Origin: Phoebastria nigripes
Taxonomy: Eukaryota; Chordata; Aves; Procellariiformes; Diomedeidae
Direction of reading: 5' to 3'
NCBI GenBank assembly: GCA_035582835.1
Contig: JAYKAV010000422.1
Location: forward strand, 496,001-560,000
DNA length: 64,000 nt
In this document: in pieces, positions 48,991-60,577 of the stretch
Numbering within the stretch: the first letter of the stretch is position 1
Layout of the letters: each line of letters begins with the position of its first letter
Program-made: the position numbers and the translations under genes
The notes under the pieces: generated by a model
The model's input: only the letters and a program-made list of their open reading frames with translations
Databases searched by the model: none
What the model was told of the DNA's origin: nothing

Positions 48991-51350
48991 TTTAAAGGTT
49001 TTTTACTAAATCACAATGTTATTTTCAGGTAGCTTCCTTTTCTTTAGCATTCAACAGTTCAGTGCTGTCTGATTTATTGCTCATTACAATGCATCTTTCA
49101 TCGGTACCTTTCATGCTCCTTTGTTGTTCAGATGCTCACTGCTGCTATAAATAATGCTGTTGTGTGAGTATGAAAGAACAGTTGCCTCCAGCAAATATCA
49201 TTGTATGTTGTCACTATGTTTGTGAAGGTTAAAGATTAATGCTTAAATAAGGTACTTAGTAATGTTCACATTATATATCATATATCTTCTATTCACTGGC
49301 ATTATTTTTTCCTCTTTTGCTAAGGGAAGAGGTGTTATTGAGTAAGAATGGATGCAATAGCTATTTGAAAACACTGAAGAGGGCAGTTGCTTTATAGCTG
49401 CAAATGCTTCAGATGTTTAATGTTTGCACCTTTTACTGAAGAGATGATGGGCTCGTCTTGCTTTGCTCCTGTCTATTACATAGGTTCTCCGGACGGAGAA
49501 CTCGTCTTGCTATGTGGAAATGCTGTGATGCCTACCTACAGCTAAAGGAGGGGCTGTAAATTTTAAGTTTCTTGCAGCTGAGAATAGTGAATTTGTAAAT
49601 GTAGCTAGGGTTTAAGCAACACTGTGTTTCCTCTTAGTTAGCTCAAGTGTTCCCTCATTCTGCTTGTCAACTTCTAGGGTCTTTGCTCTAAGCACCTAAC
49701 TCTTCTGGCTATATATGGAGCCTACCCGCCTGGGTGTCATACAGGGTGGTGAATAGAGGTGCAAAGCTTAAGTCCTCTTGTGAATTCATAATTGCACCGA
49801 CAAAGTTGGGTTTATCGCTGCACTGAGTAGGATCTATAGATGAGCAGATGTTAGCAGTAAACCCCTGATTTAGGAGACACTGCCTTGTATGGCATTGATG
49901 TGTTATGGACAGTAAAAAGGATCATTACTGACTGAGAGGCAGAACTTGAAAAAACAGCTGCTGGTAAAGTAGGAAGCAGGATCCTCTTTTATCAAAAGAC
50001 AGTGATTTATTTGAAGTACTGGATCTCACACACATCAGGCTCAGTGTGTTTTTTCTGAATCCCAGGCAGTTCCTGGAGAACCACGCCAGAGCTTGCAGAG
50101 TCTCTGAGTTTAGGAAACTGAAAGCTCATGAATTTTTTGGCTCTCGATAGCCGCTCAGAGAAGAGCCCTTTCAGACCTTTGGCTTGTCAATTTGTACAAA
50201 AGTTTGGAAAGGCAAAGCGGAAGAATAGGGATTGTGGGAGTGAAGGGAAGAAAGTTTCCATGAGCTAGAAATCCTGCTTTTTAACTTACTCCATTTCAAG
50301 GCAGGATAATGAAATATGTCTGTGCAGCAGCTGGGAGTACTTGAAGGTGTAGGTATGTTCATGGGTATGAGACAGTGGAAAATTCAATTACATGGGAGAA
50401 CTGTGCAGTAGTGTGACTAATACTCTGGTGAGTTTTATGTAATTTGTCAGTTGTGTCCTTCCTCCAGCTTCTTGCTGGAACCGTGTGGGCAGGACTGGTG
50501 TGGCAGTCACCTGTAATCACCTTGAGAAACCCATCCTGCTGCCTCCTGCATTGTAGGGAATTTTCTGCTGGTTCCAATGGGCAGCACGTGGGGCTGGTGC
50601 TGGGGATGCTGGGGTCTGGCTAGACAAGTGCTGTTGCTGATTTTTAAACATCAGCATAGTTAGTTTTCATTTCTCTTTTTCATGGGTTCCTGTGGTAAGA
50701 GTCAGGGAGTACTAGCTCTTCCTCAAGATCCTCCCTATTGTCACTGATGCTCTGTTGAGCCCCTATTAACTTTGCAAGGCAAGCCATAAAAATTTAGCTG
50801 TGTTTTAAATGCTGGCTTTGTCCTCAAACTTCCACCTGAGTTTGGAAACAAGTGTGATGCCTCACACATAGGCAGCAGCTGATTCCTGCCTTTTAAAGTC
50901 TAGGCTCTGTACTGTGTGCTTTATTTTCAGAGAATGCATGGAGTTAAAGTGGTCTTTGAAAAGCTGTTTGGGGAAAAAAAGCATCGATACTGCCAAATGC
51001 TAGAATCTGATCAGCCGCTTGCAAGCTGCCATTTTCAAGGTTTCTTACACCTGATTGTGGCAGTGTGCTCCTGGGAAGGTCACTGGTTTTGGTAGCATCA
51101 ATGTACCTTANGAAAAAGGCACGCCACAGAACAGCTATGCTATTGATTTTTTAAATACAGTTATGGGACAACGATTGTGTGCAAATGAAATTTAGTCTTG
51201 TCTCTTCAGGCTGGGGAATCAAACTGAGCTTTCACTGTGAGCTGGGAAAAAAATTCATGTTTGCTTTGGTCTCCAGAAGAAAGATAGGTGTCAAGGGGTG
51301 CGATGCTTCATTTTAAAGTCACACAGCGCTGCATTTTCCCCACTGCACAG
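48991..51350. other. Non-coding, nothing recognised
   Basis: No gene, named repeat or structured RNA is seen. Short open frames on both strands between 50171 and 50577 are unsupported. Confidence 0.45.
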
Positions 51351-51521
51351 ATACACGGGATACACCAGGGCGAGCCTGGCAATTCACCTCCACGNGCGGA
51401 TTTGGTTTGCTCAGACCCACAAGCAAGTTCCCCATCCCCAGAGAGTCTACCCTGCTGCAACTGAAACCCTGTCAGCAGCAATCAAACACAACGCGTTCAT
51501 TAATGAGGTGTCGTTATGGAG
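51351..51521 (+). other. Candidate internal exon (171 nt), gene unknown
   Basis: A good acceptor (GCATTTTCCCCACTGCACAG) and a strong donor (GAG|GTAAGTA) enclose 171 nt. Two of three frames are open throughout. One takes a single carried-in base and reads YTGYTRASLAIHL...AAIKHNAFINEVSLW; the other takes two carried-in bases and reads TRDTPGRAWQFTST.... One N lies at 51395. It is the longest of the splice-bounded open segments. Neither peptide is recognised, and two open frames in one segment weakens the coding case. A non-coding RNA exon is an alternative. Confidence 0.25.
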
Positions 51522-54166
51522 GTAAGTACATCGTCAGCACATGGCCACTCGGGCAGTCCGGTCCCTTCATAAGCTGGCTGCTCTAGCACATATTACCTTG
51601 GGTGGCCTTCAGGGTGCTCCATGCTGTGAAATTAACTGTTGCTCACCTCTTTCATTTTAATTGTTGGTGTTAAATTGTCACGTTAACTCTTCCATTTGAA
51701 AGGCAGCAATAAAGGTGCAGAAACCACAGATAGCCCAACACATTATTTATCCACTTTATAGCATTCAGGAGGGACATTCCAACGTGGTTTAATGGTCTAT
51801 GCTGTAAAAAAGCATTTAAAACCCCGGGCAGTATGTTTATGCTGCAGGTGGTGGTCAAAGCCTTAACCTACCTGCCACTCAAACTACGTNCCTAACCCTA
51901 CACGACTGCGTCCCTTAAGCTGGAAAACTTGAACCTGTCGGGGGACACCCAGGACTGGGGGTGAGCCCTTTTACACTGTGAGCAAAGGAGCCGAGCCCAG
52001 GTGAGGAAGGCGGGAGGGTGCTCCTCTCTCCGTTATCCAGCTCTTCTTACCCACCAGCTCGGCTGATACCAGGGACAGAGGGGAGGAGGAAAAATAGCCT
52101 GCCTCTGTCCTGAGCTGAAGGGTGGTGCTCCTAAACGATGCCATGCAGCTAAGTTCTGGGTTCGACTGCAGGCAAACCACTAAGAACCAGTAAGAGGCCA
52201 GCGGGGTAAAGCCTTATGGCTTTTTGCCTTCACAAGCAGCGTTCAACTTTGCAAAGAGTTTCAGCTAAAATAAAAGGTCAAAGAAGTTACAACTTCAGCA
52301 CTTTCCCCATGGAATATTTCATTTTCTTCGTTTTGCATGTTTTCAAACATTGTAGCTTTGTCTACGCTTAATTAATCTAAAAAACCAGTTACCTGACCTG
52401 AAGCAGCAAGGCTGAAATTTTCAATTTTCATTTCACTGCATTAGTGATCTCACACCTCCTCTCCGCATCGTTCATTAGCATAGTTCCAAAAAGTAGTGTA
52501 GGAGAAGAGGTATAAAAGGTGATATGCGTACCCAGTCTCAGCTAGACTAAGCTATGGGTACACTATGATGTGATACAGTCTCATGTTAATTTTGTACAGG
52601 TACCCCAAAGACTTCACTATAACTTATTTGATGTAATACCGACCTAAGACTGAGTATCTAGAGAGTCTGGGATGAATTAATAAAACATACATTCTTCTTT
52701 TTTTTTCCAATTACAAAAATGGAACAAGAAATTGTACATATATATTATACGTATGTATAATTTACTGTTCAGTCTTTTAACTCTGATCTATTTGACAGCC
52801 TGGAACAGTGATTTTAAATTCACCTATTCCTAATTATTTGATCTGCTCCCTTGACTATCTTAAACTTCTTCAAACAGAAGAGATTTATCTTTGGAGCATG
52901 TTAGGATTTGAATAGAACAAATTAGATGCTGACATGACTTTTTTAAAGTATAATTAAAATGCATGACCAAGTCACACTTCCATACCTTTAAAAAAGCGTT
53001 TTATTACATTAAATATTTAATCCGGGACAGTTAATCCATATTTATCTTACAGGACCATGGCAGTGACTGTAAAATTGCAGGCCATCGATCCCTTCTTGAA
53101 CTCCTTGGAAAAGATCTATAATGAAATTATAGGCTAAGATTGCCTTACAAAGTTCAGGCAAATACTCCTTGAAGTTGAGCGGTGTTTAAATTAGTAGACC
53201 AGATCATCCAATACTGTGCTCTGCTCCTTCCAAGAGAGGTTGGTCCCTGGTATGCTAACTATTTGTTAGCATTCCTCGGGTGTGCTCATCAGTAGGAATA
53301 TTGCTTGCTTCTTTTGTTCTTACCTGTGCTGTGCTGCAGGACAGAGATCTCAGCCACCTGAGCAAGGGACAGAGATGCGCATCAAAAAGGGTAGCAGAAG
53401 TTGACAAGCCTTTGCCTTAGACATCTTGCATTTTGGGATTGAAGAAATGAGCCAGATGCAAGGCATGAAAATCCAATTGAGGTCCCTGGCTTTTACGGGG
53501 AGAAGCTGTACAGGAAAGTTTGTAAAGTTCTTCCTTAGAGCCTTGGTTCTTGATTGCTTCTTTAGATCTTACTCTCAGTTTGCCATTCATCACTTCTTAC
53601 CTTCTGGTATGGGATGTGCATCGATTGCACAGACTTTTTTTTTTTTTTTTTAAACTAAGTCTGCTTTCCCATATCCATTTCTTGGGTGTCAAATGAATAT
53701 GCAGGAAGCTCTGAAGTTTGGCCTGAGCCATTTAAATATCTACTCATTATATATATATAATATGTGTATAATATAAATTTATGTATCAAATTTGCCAGAT
53801 ATTTCATAAAAAAAATGGGTACAGTTTAAGGATTGCNCCTCATAAAAGAAAAGGTGTTACAAGAGTAATAAAAAAGAATAATATTTACAAGCATAATAAA
53901 AAATTATTCTTGTAAAATAGCTTTCACGAAAATGCTTGTTTGGTTTGAGTAAAATTAATTAGTTTGGGGTCAAATAATTTAACAAAAAAGTTAAGAATCA
54001 GAATTTTTTGTCTTGATGGTTTAAAATGGATATTTTAAGGTTTTTTTTAAATGCCATTTGTTCAGTAAAATATCTATTTCTTTTAGACTTTCATGTCAGT
54101 GCTGGAGGGAATTCAGACACGTCTGCTGGCATTTTTATCATGAAACAAATAATGGATGGTTTTTAA
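51522..54166. other. Non-coding, simple repeats only
   Basis: A poly(T) run lies at 53635-53651 and AT-dinucleotide-rich sequence at about 53747-53780. No gene or named repeat is seen. Confidence 0.45.
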
Positions 54167-54203
54167 TTCTTCTTCTTTTTCTTTTCTTTTTTTTTTTTTT
54201 TCC
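54167..54203. repeat. 37-nt pure pyrimidine tract
   Basis: Only T and C occur from 54167 to 54203 (TTC and TTTTC units passing into T), followed directly by ACAG at 54204-54207. It therefore looks like a very strong splice acceptor, but as a simple repeat it can create that appearance by chance. Confidence 0.85.
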
Positions 54204-54207
54204 ACAG

Positions 54208-57200
54208 CAACTGTCATGGATTGTTGCTTTGTGGAGAGAGAGAATGGAGGGGGCCAGGCACCAGCAGGTTTCCCGTGAGATGCTCTATTTGTGTCATTCC
54301 TGACACAAGGTGCTGAAAGCCATTTCCAGCCTTTCAGACCCTGAGGCAGGGCCAGATTAGTTGGATTTTCATCTGAGTTCTCTAAACCATCAGCTGCTAA
54401 GGTCTGCAAATATAATTTCATACTCTTCTGTGACTTAGCATAGATTCTCAGANTCGCATCTTCGTGTAAATTTAACAGAAGTTGGTGAAAGGCATTTTAC
54501 CTGAACAGATTTCACTAAAGTTCAGATGCTATTTGTAGTGCCTGCTGCTAGCTGTGGTGACAGATGGTTGATAGAAAGATGACTGATAACAGGAAATGCA
54601 TCTTAGAAAACCATGTATTAAGGTCTTTGGAATGGAAAATGCAGATTAAGGAAAGAAGTTTTTCCATATTATTTCCCCATTATTACTAAAAAGACTGATT
54701 TTCTTTCATTCTTTTGTTCATTCAGTCNTTTAAACAGCAGCAGCGTGGGCAGCTGAAACTCTGCACAGAGGGGCAATGAGTAAACACAAAAAGAAATTCT
54801 TGACGTTTTCTTCCGTGAGTGCCACAGGAATAGTCAACAAATGCTAGAAATCAGTGCAAATTACTAAGCACCTCCTCTCAGCAGCCTATCAGTGTCTATC
54901 CCTACTTTTTGCATTCCCTTAAATTGTAAGTATTTCAGGATAAGCATCCTTTGCACGTGCCTTCAGTTAACTGAAACATATTGGACACTTGCACATTGCA
55001 GCTGTGCATTCCGAGCAGCCACAGCAATTCATATAAAAGTGTTCCAGTTAACCTGCAAATGGGGATATAATTCAGCTAGAGTGTGTAAACAATACTTTGC
55101 TAAGACAAATCCTACTGTGAAAATGGGAGGTGGATATGCTTCTTGTAATTGCTCAGGGCTTTGACTGATGGTAAATACGTTGCCATCGCAGTTGAATATC
55201 AATACGTGGACCAAATCCGAGCATCAGAAAATGAGCTCTAGCTATCTAGAATATCTGACTTTGGGTGATCCTTCCAGGGTGTTTGCTTAAAAAATAAGCA
55301 CTAAAACTTGAACTGTCAAACAAGGGAGATATCAATTCACCTGTGAGCCATGCTTTAAAGCAGACATTAATAATGTACCTGCATTTGGATAGAAGTTGTA
55401 TTATTTTTTTGGCAAATGTTGCAGTCCAAATATCAGGAGCTTCTGTTGTCTTCAGTTTGCTGAAGAGACAATAAAGGTGCAGGGCACATAAATGAGTTAA
55501 ATAAAGTTAGGCACTAATCTTGTTCCAGAGTTTATTAAATATAGGACATTGTTAATCCCACACATTATTACAGGTGAAATGAAATCACAGCCATGTCCAA
55601 AACCATCACGTTGTTCTTATATTATCATTCTTACCAGATTCAGCAAATAATCTGATCTGGTAATAACAGCTGTGCGTTAACGATGAAACAATCCAAATTG
55701 CACTTGAGTCTGAAAGAATCCAGGAGGGGATTCCTAGAATTAGCAAGTAAAGATGGACAAAAGAAAAAACCTGCTGAAAATTATTTTGATGTAACATTGG
55801 ATTTTTTTTGAAAATACGTATTTTTCATGCTAAACGTCTGCTTGCATTAGAAAAAAATTACATCACAAACGTCAAAACCTGAAAATTTTTACCAACAAAA
55901 GAAGATTGTGTGTGTGCACTCTTCAGCTTTTTGATAACAATCAAGGCCTTTCATGAAAAGAGTAGCAAAACTTTTCACGAGACGATCATGGAAATGGGAA
56001 ATGCAGTTAGGTCTGTCAACTAGCCAGTAGACTTCCTAACCAACTTCACTGTTAAGCATGGGAAAAAATGAATCAAAAGGACAGATTCTTAGTGATGTTT
56101 AAGCAGTATTTGCTTAGCTCCTAGCAATAGATTTTCAAAGTTTTCTAAAGGAGACTCCCATGATTCAATTTCTTTTGACATTTTGAAAGCATGTTACAAT
56201 CCCTTCAGCAACTCCTATGAAAAAATTCTAAAATGATTCCTTTTTTTAAAGAAAAACATATGAAATGAGAAATCATCATACACATTTTATTCCTGTAGAG
56301 AAAGAAATCAAAAGCTCTATATACATACGAAATTGTTTTGCTCATCACCTTCCCAAAGAAGAGAGACTTTAATTAATCCTTTCTCTGAGAAAGATATTAA
56401 ATCCTCATCTAATCCCCAAGCAGCAGTTCATATAGTCTAGAATCATTTTGCATGTTCATAACCACAGAAAACATTATTTTCTCCTAAAGCAAATTGTGCT
56501 ACAAAAACTATGAATGCTTCAAGTGCAGAGATGTTTTGCTTTTCCTTCATTTAATCTCTCCCTGATTTGATACACATGTGGATGCATAACAGTAATTTTT
56601 TTTCTTCAAATTTTCTTTCTGTTCCAAAAAGGAAAAATTAAGGAACTCTTCAACAATTTTGGTCTTTTTAAAAGTTCTGAAAACTTGGCTCTGGGCAGTA
56701 GGAGCAACAAATACCTCCCACAGTGGTTTCGTGTTTGTTTCTGATGACTTTAACAAATTAGGTATTCTATTTGCTATTTTATGTATTCCACCCACACCAC
56801 TGTTATGCACTGGAAACTTTTTGGACTCCTGTTTCCTAGATGATACTTATTATTTTATCCTCTATAGCTTTATTACAAGAACAATATGACTTCAGAGGTA
56901 TGTTTGGGCAAGGACTGGAAATCTCTTGCCTCACTAATGGAGGTGTTTTGTCTGTATAAACAGTAAATCAGCTCTGCTTATACATATGAAGAAATCAATA
57001 ACCTACTCCCAGGCAGTCAGCAAGCCAGATCGTCAGCTCACATACATGGGCACAGCCTGTGAGCTGCAGAGATTTGAGCCCGTTTATTTCCATGAAGATC
57101 TGGCACCACCTGTCCATAACTTACTGCAAATAGAGCGGTCGTCCCTGGCTAGCAAGGGCTGCCTAGGTGTAATGTGATCAGTTGGGTAATTATCACCATT

Positions 57201-59886
57201 CTGAAAACAACAAACTATTTTACATTTCTCTGAGCATTTGTATCATAATACTCACATTTACAATGGTGAGCAAAGAATCATTAGCATAAGATATCCAAAT
57301 CATTGTGCACATCTTATTGAGATGCTGGTGGTCTGAGTGCCACAAAAGTTCATTCAAATGTGGGGACATAAAAATACTGGACTGAGTTGATTTGCCTAGT
57401 TACAACTTGCTGCGTGTTCGGTGAGTAGGTGATGTGAATACTTACATCAAGTATACCCAAAACCTTATGGCAGTTGCTAAATTTTGTATTTTTCTTGAGA
57501 TGGCATTGTTTCTTTGAACTGTCCTTTCTGCTTCCAAGTCAGCGTGTGGAGCAGTCCTGTTTTACTCCTCTTTCTTCATTGGATTGGAACCATAATCAAA
57601 TGGTTTTATTTGTTCAGAAATGGAAATGATAGCAGTCTATTTCCCCATTTTTTAATGAAAATATATTTCATAATGTGATCAGGAACATTAATGTACTGCC
57701 TTTGATATTCTAAACAATTCCAGACAATATCCAAAGAAGTACGCCTGAAAAGGCAAAGACTGTGGTATTTTGGAAATGAAATTTTGAATACAAAAGACTG
57801 AGTAATTTACGTCTATATTCCAGTCTAGGAAGAGCTGGCTTGCAGAAGACTTTTCTTCTGTGTTCTTGTCTAACACTGAAAAAAAAGTTGAATAGTGTAC
57901 CAGATCTGGATTGCTGTTCTGGACAATGTATGTTGTTAAACACACTGCTCATGGCAATATGCAGTGACATATCAGCATGAACAAAGGAATAAAGACTTTA
58001 TCCACACGAGCTCTCTGATGAAGCTGAGACAGTTTCTTCGGTGAGTTTCTTCACTTCTCTCTGGTCGCTCTCCCTTTCCCCTGCTCTGCAATCTAGTGAA
58101 TTCAAAATAAGTCCTGGCACAAAGCTGGTGGGATTTGAATAACATCCCTCTTGCTGCCTAAAAATATACATCATCCTCCTTTAGGGAAATGACCTGGGAC
58201 ACAATTGCATATTATGGCCAATATTGTCTTCCGATCCCCCACATACCAGTTCTGACCTGGGACAGATTTCACCTGCCGACAGGTTTTTTTCGTGACTGCT
58301 TTTGGTGGGGAGAGCAGTGGGTGAAGTGTACCTTTTTCAGGAGATCCTCAAAAACTGAGCTTCAATAATTGAGGAAGTTACACTGTTCAAACTGTTCTTC
58401 AGGTGCCTGTTAGTGGTGGCAGTGCGGTAAATTTATTTTACTCTACCTTAGGCTTTATTAAAGGGAAATTGGGTGTAAGTTGTTCCCCTTCCATACAGTG
58501 GCTTTTTTTATTTCTCTATATGTGTGTGTTCCTGTGCAGGCAGTCAGACGCATGCCTGCTACTGCAAAGGATTTTTCCTCTAGTTCTGTATAAATTCTTC
58601 AGCCTTTTTATAAGTGGAATTAAGCCTAAGAGCAGTTAGAATTCAACTGGCTGCTTCTATATTTAATAAATAATAACCCTGCCATGAAATTGTAATTGGC
58701 AATAAAAAGTCCTGCAATTCATCCAACGGCTTTCCACCTCCATTGTAAATCTGTACTTCCACTCTGCTGCTCATACCAAAAGACGGAGTGTATTCATTAC
58801 TTCAGATACAACTTCTTCCATAGAAAGGAGAACTGGGATGCAGGCATTTTAAATTCTTTCGTCCCACACTTTCTTTTATTCTCCTACCTCCCTGTGGGCA
58901 CAGAGTTCCTCCATTTTCTTGACCTACGTTATGGTTTGTGCTGGTCTTTTCCCAAGCTTTTAGTGTTGATGGATTAGCCTAATTTCTCTAGATCACCCTC
59001 TTCTCTCTCTCTAGCACTGTAGTACTATTTGATCGGAGACTAATGCTGGTGATATAGTCTTAAAGCATGCTCTAAGGTATTAATTATTGCTTTTTGCCAT
59101 GTTTTGAATGTTAATTTTAAACGTTGCCTAGAATTGTATTTTTTTAAATCTCCTGCCCAACAGAAATGCATAGCAAAAGTTCAGTTTGCTCTGAAATGAA
59201 CAGCTCGCTCACTGCGTGGGTTTGCCTACCCCTGCTTTGCAAAGGAGGCTCAGCACAATTTTAGCTCACTGCTGATTTCATCGTTTCAGATTTGGCACTC
59301 AAGGACCACGGCTCTGCATGGGCGCACCCTTCTGTAAACAGGGGATTAGATCCCTGTTTATAGAGGCTCTGTCAAAAACTATAGCTGAATGCTCAGGTGG
59401 ATACTCCAAGTGCTCTGTGTGCCCACAGGGTCGGGGATAACTGCACAGAGAGCAGAGTCCAGGTGGATGAGGAATGACAGCCAGAAGGGTGTGAGTTTGT
59501 GTCATACCTTCACTTTACAAAGCTCTTCCCTAGGGGAAAGGAGGTTGCTTGGCCAAGGTCAGAATGGGAATTTGCAGAGGAACAAGGAACTTAATATCTT
59601 CCCTGAACTGCAGGCCTGTGTCTTAGCTGTTGGATTATTCTTCATCCCCTGCAGAGGAGGAGAGAGGTTTGTCAGCTCCAGGCATCCTCTGCACTCTAAC
59701 GGGGGAGCAACTCCTAAATCAGTGCAGGCTTGAATGGAAATAATGGAAACAACATCTCGTGTGCAACCACCAGAGGTAGCAGGCAGGGAGGGGGTAAGGA
59801 ATGGCAGGAGAGAAACATTTCTCTCCCAAAGCAGATATGATGTGATATCCATATGCTGTAGTCTAAGATGGGCTAAGAATTGGTTT
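54208..59886. other. Non-coding, nothing recognised
   Basis: AT-leaning sequence. An acceptor-like site at 54207 and a donor-like GTGAGA at 54275 bound 67 nt that are open in all three frames, which does not support a coding exon. I recognise no repeat family up to the CR1 tail at 59887. Confidence 0.45.
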
Positions 59887-59990
59887 GAATAGAATAGAAT
59901 AGAATAGAATAGAATAGAATAGAATAGAATAGAATAATTTTCAGTTGGAAGGGACCTACAATGATTATCTAGTCCAACTGCCTGTTAAAT
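59887..59990 (-). mobile_element. CR1 3' end with expanded (ATTCT)n tail, antisense
   Basis: On the plus strand, about ten AGAAT units (59887-59935) are followed by TTTTCAGTTGGAAGGGACC, 'atgattatctagtccaactgcctg', the reverse complement of the CR1 3' terminus. So this is a very short, 5'-truncated minus-strand CR1. The body breaks off near 59990. The canonical avian CR1 tail is an octamer repeat of ATTCTATG type; here it is a uniform pentamer, probably a secondary microsatellite expansion. Confidence 0.88.
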
Positions 59991-60419
59991 TGGTTTTAGT
60001 TCAATTAAACATGGGCAAAGGGAAGAAAAATGCTTTTAAGCAGCAATATGAAAACTGTATTGAAAATAATTCCTATTTATATATGCAGTATGTGTTGGTG
60101 GTGGCTGTTTAAAACACTGTAAGAAGTTGGCTTGTGGAAACCTTGAACTCAATTTTCCTCCAATGGCCTTCCTGTACTGCATGAAACAGAGCTCCGGCCC
60201 TGCTGAGGCTCCGGCTCGTAGCTCAAAAGGCTATAGATGCACAACAAGATGCTGATGCCAGTTTTAGACAAAATAGGAACTAGTACCTATGCCTGCACAG
60301 CCTCTCTGCCCCCCTCTCAATGTGCATTAGTGCTCATTGTAGTTAACTGGGACCTTAAGCGGAGGGAGGAGAAGGACAGGACATCCATATGGCTGGTGTT
60401 TTGTTCTCTGTGGTTGCCC
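59991..60419. other. Non-coding, nothing recognised
   Basis: Short stretch between the CR1 tail and the CpG-dense patch. It contains 'gctccggccctgctgaggctccggctcg' at about 60190-60217, a slightly GC-rich lead-in. No gene is seen. Confidence 0.4.
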
Positions 60420-60577
60420 CGTTAATGAGCATACGGTCTGCCGGGCGATGCGGTCGGGCAGGTTGGCTGCGCGCCTGCCGGGCGTGCTGGGAGCCGGCCA
60501 GGGCTCACCTGAAGCCGCCTTTCCCGTTTGGCAGCGCAGCTTTATTTCTGAGCTGCTTTCCCTTTCCAGCTGCAGCG
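60420..60577. promoter_or_regulatory. Short CpG-dense patch, possible unannotated promoter or regulatory element
   Basis: Fifteen CpGs lie within 158 bp, eleven of them between 60420 and 60496, in a stretch that is clearly more GC-rich than its flanks. By eye the CpG frequency is near that expected from base composition, while the rest of the window is CpG-poor. That is typical of an unmethylated promoter or enhancer core, though the patch is shorter than the usual CpG-island threshold. On the minus strand it carries CTTCAG|GTGAGC, a donor-like site at about 60510, compatible with a leftward first exon. No recognised protein is encoded. Alternatives are a GC-rich repeat fragment or a conserved enhancer. 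Confidence 0.35.

Noticed and set aside
51888..51902. Telomere-like CCTAACCCTACA
   Set aside because: Only one and a half degenerate units are present, with no array.
52151..52175. tRNA B-box-like GGGTTCGACTGC
   Set aside because: No A box at the right spacing and no cloverleaf can be drawn.
54208..54274. Exon candidate after the 37-nt pyrimidine tract
   Set aside because: All three frames are open up to the donor-like GTGAGA, so there is no frame preference. The acceptor look is explained by a simple pyrimidine repeat.
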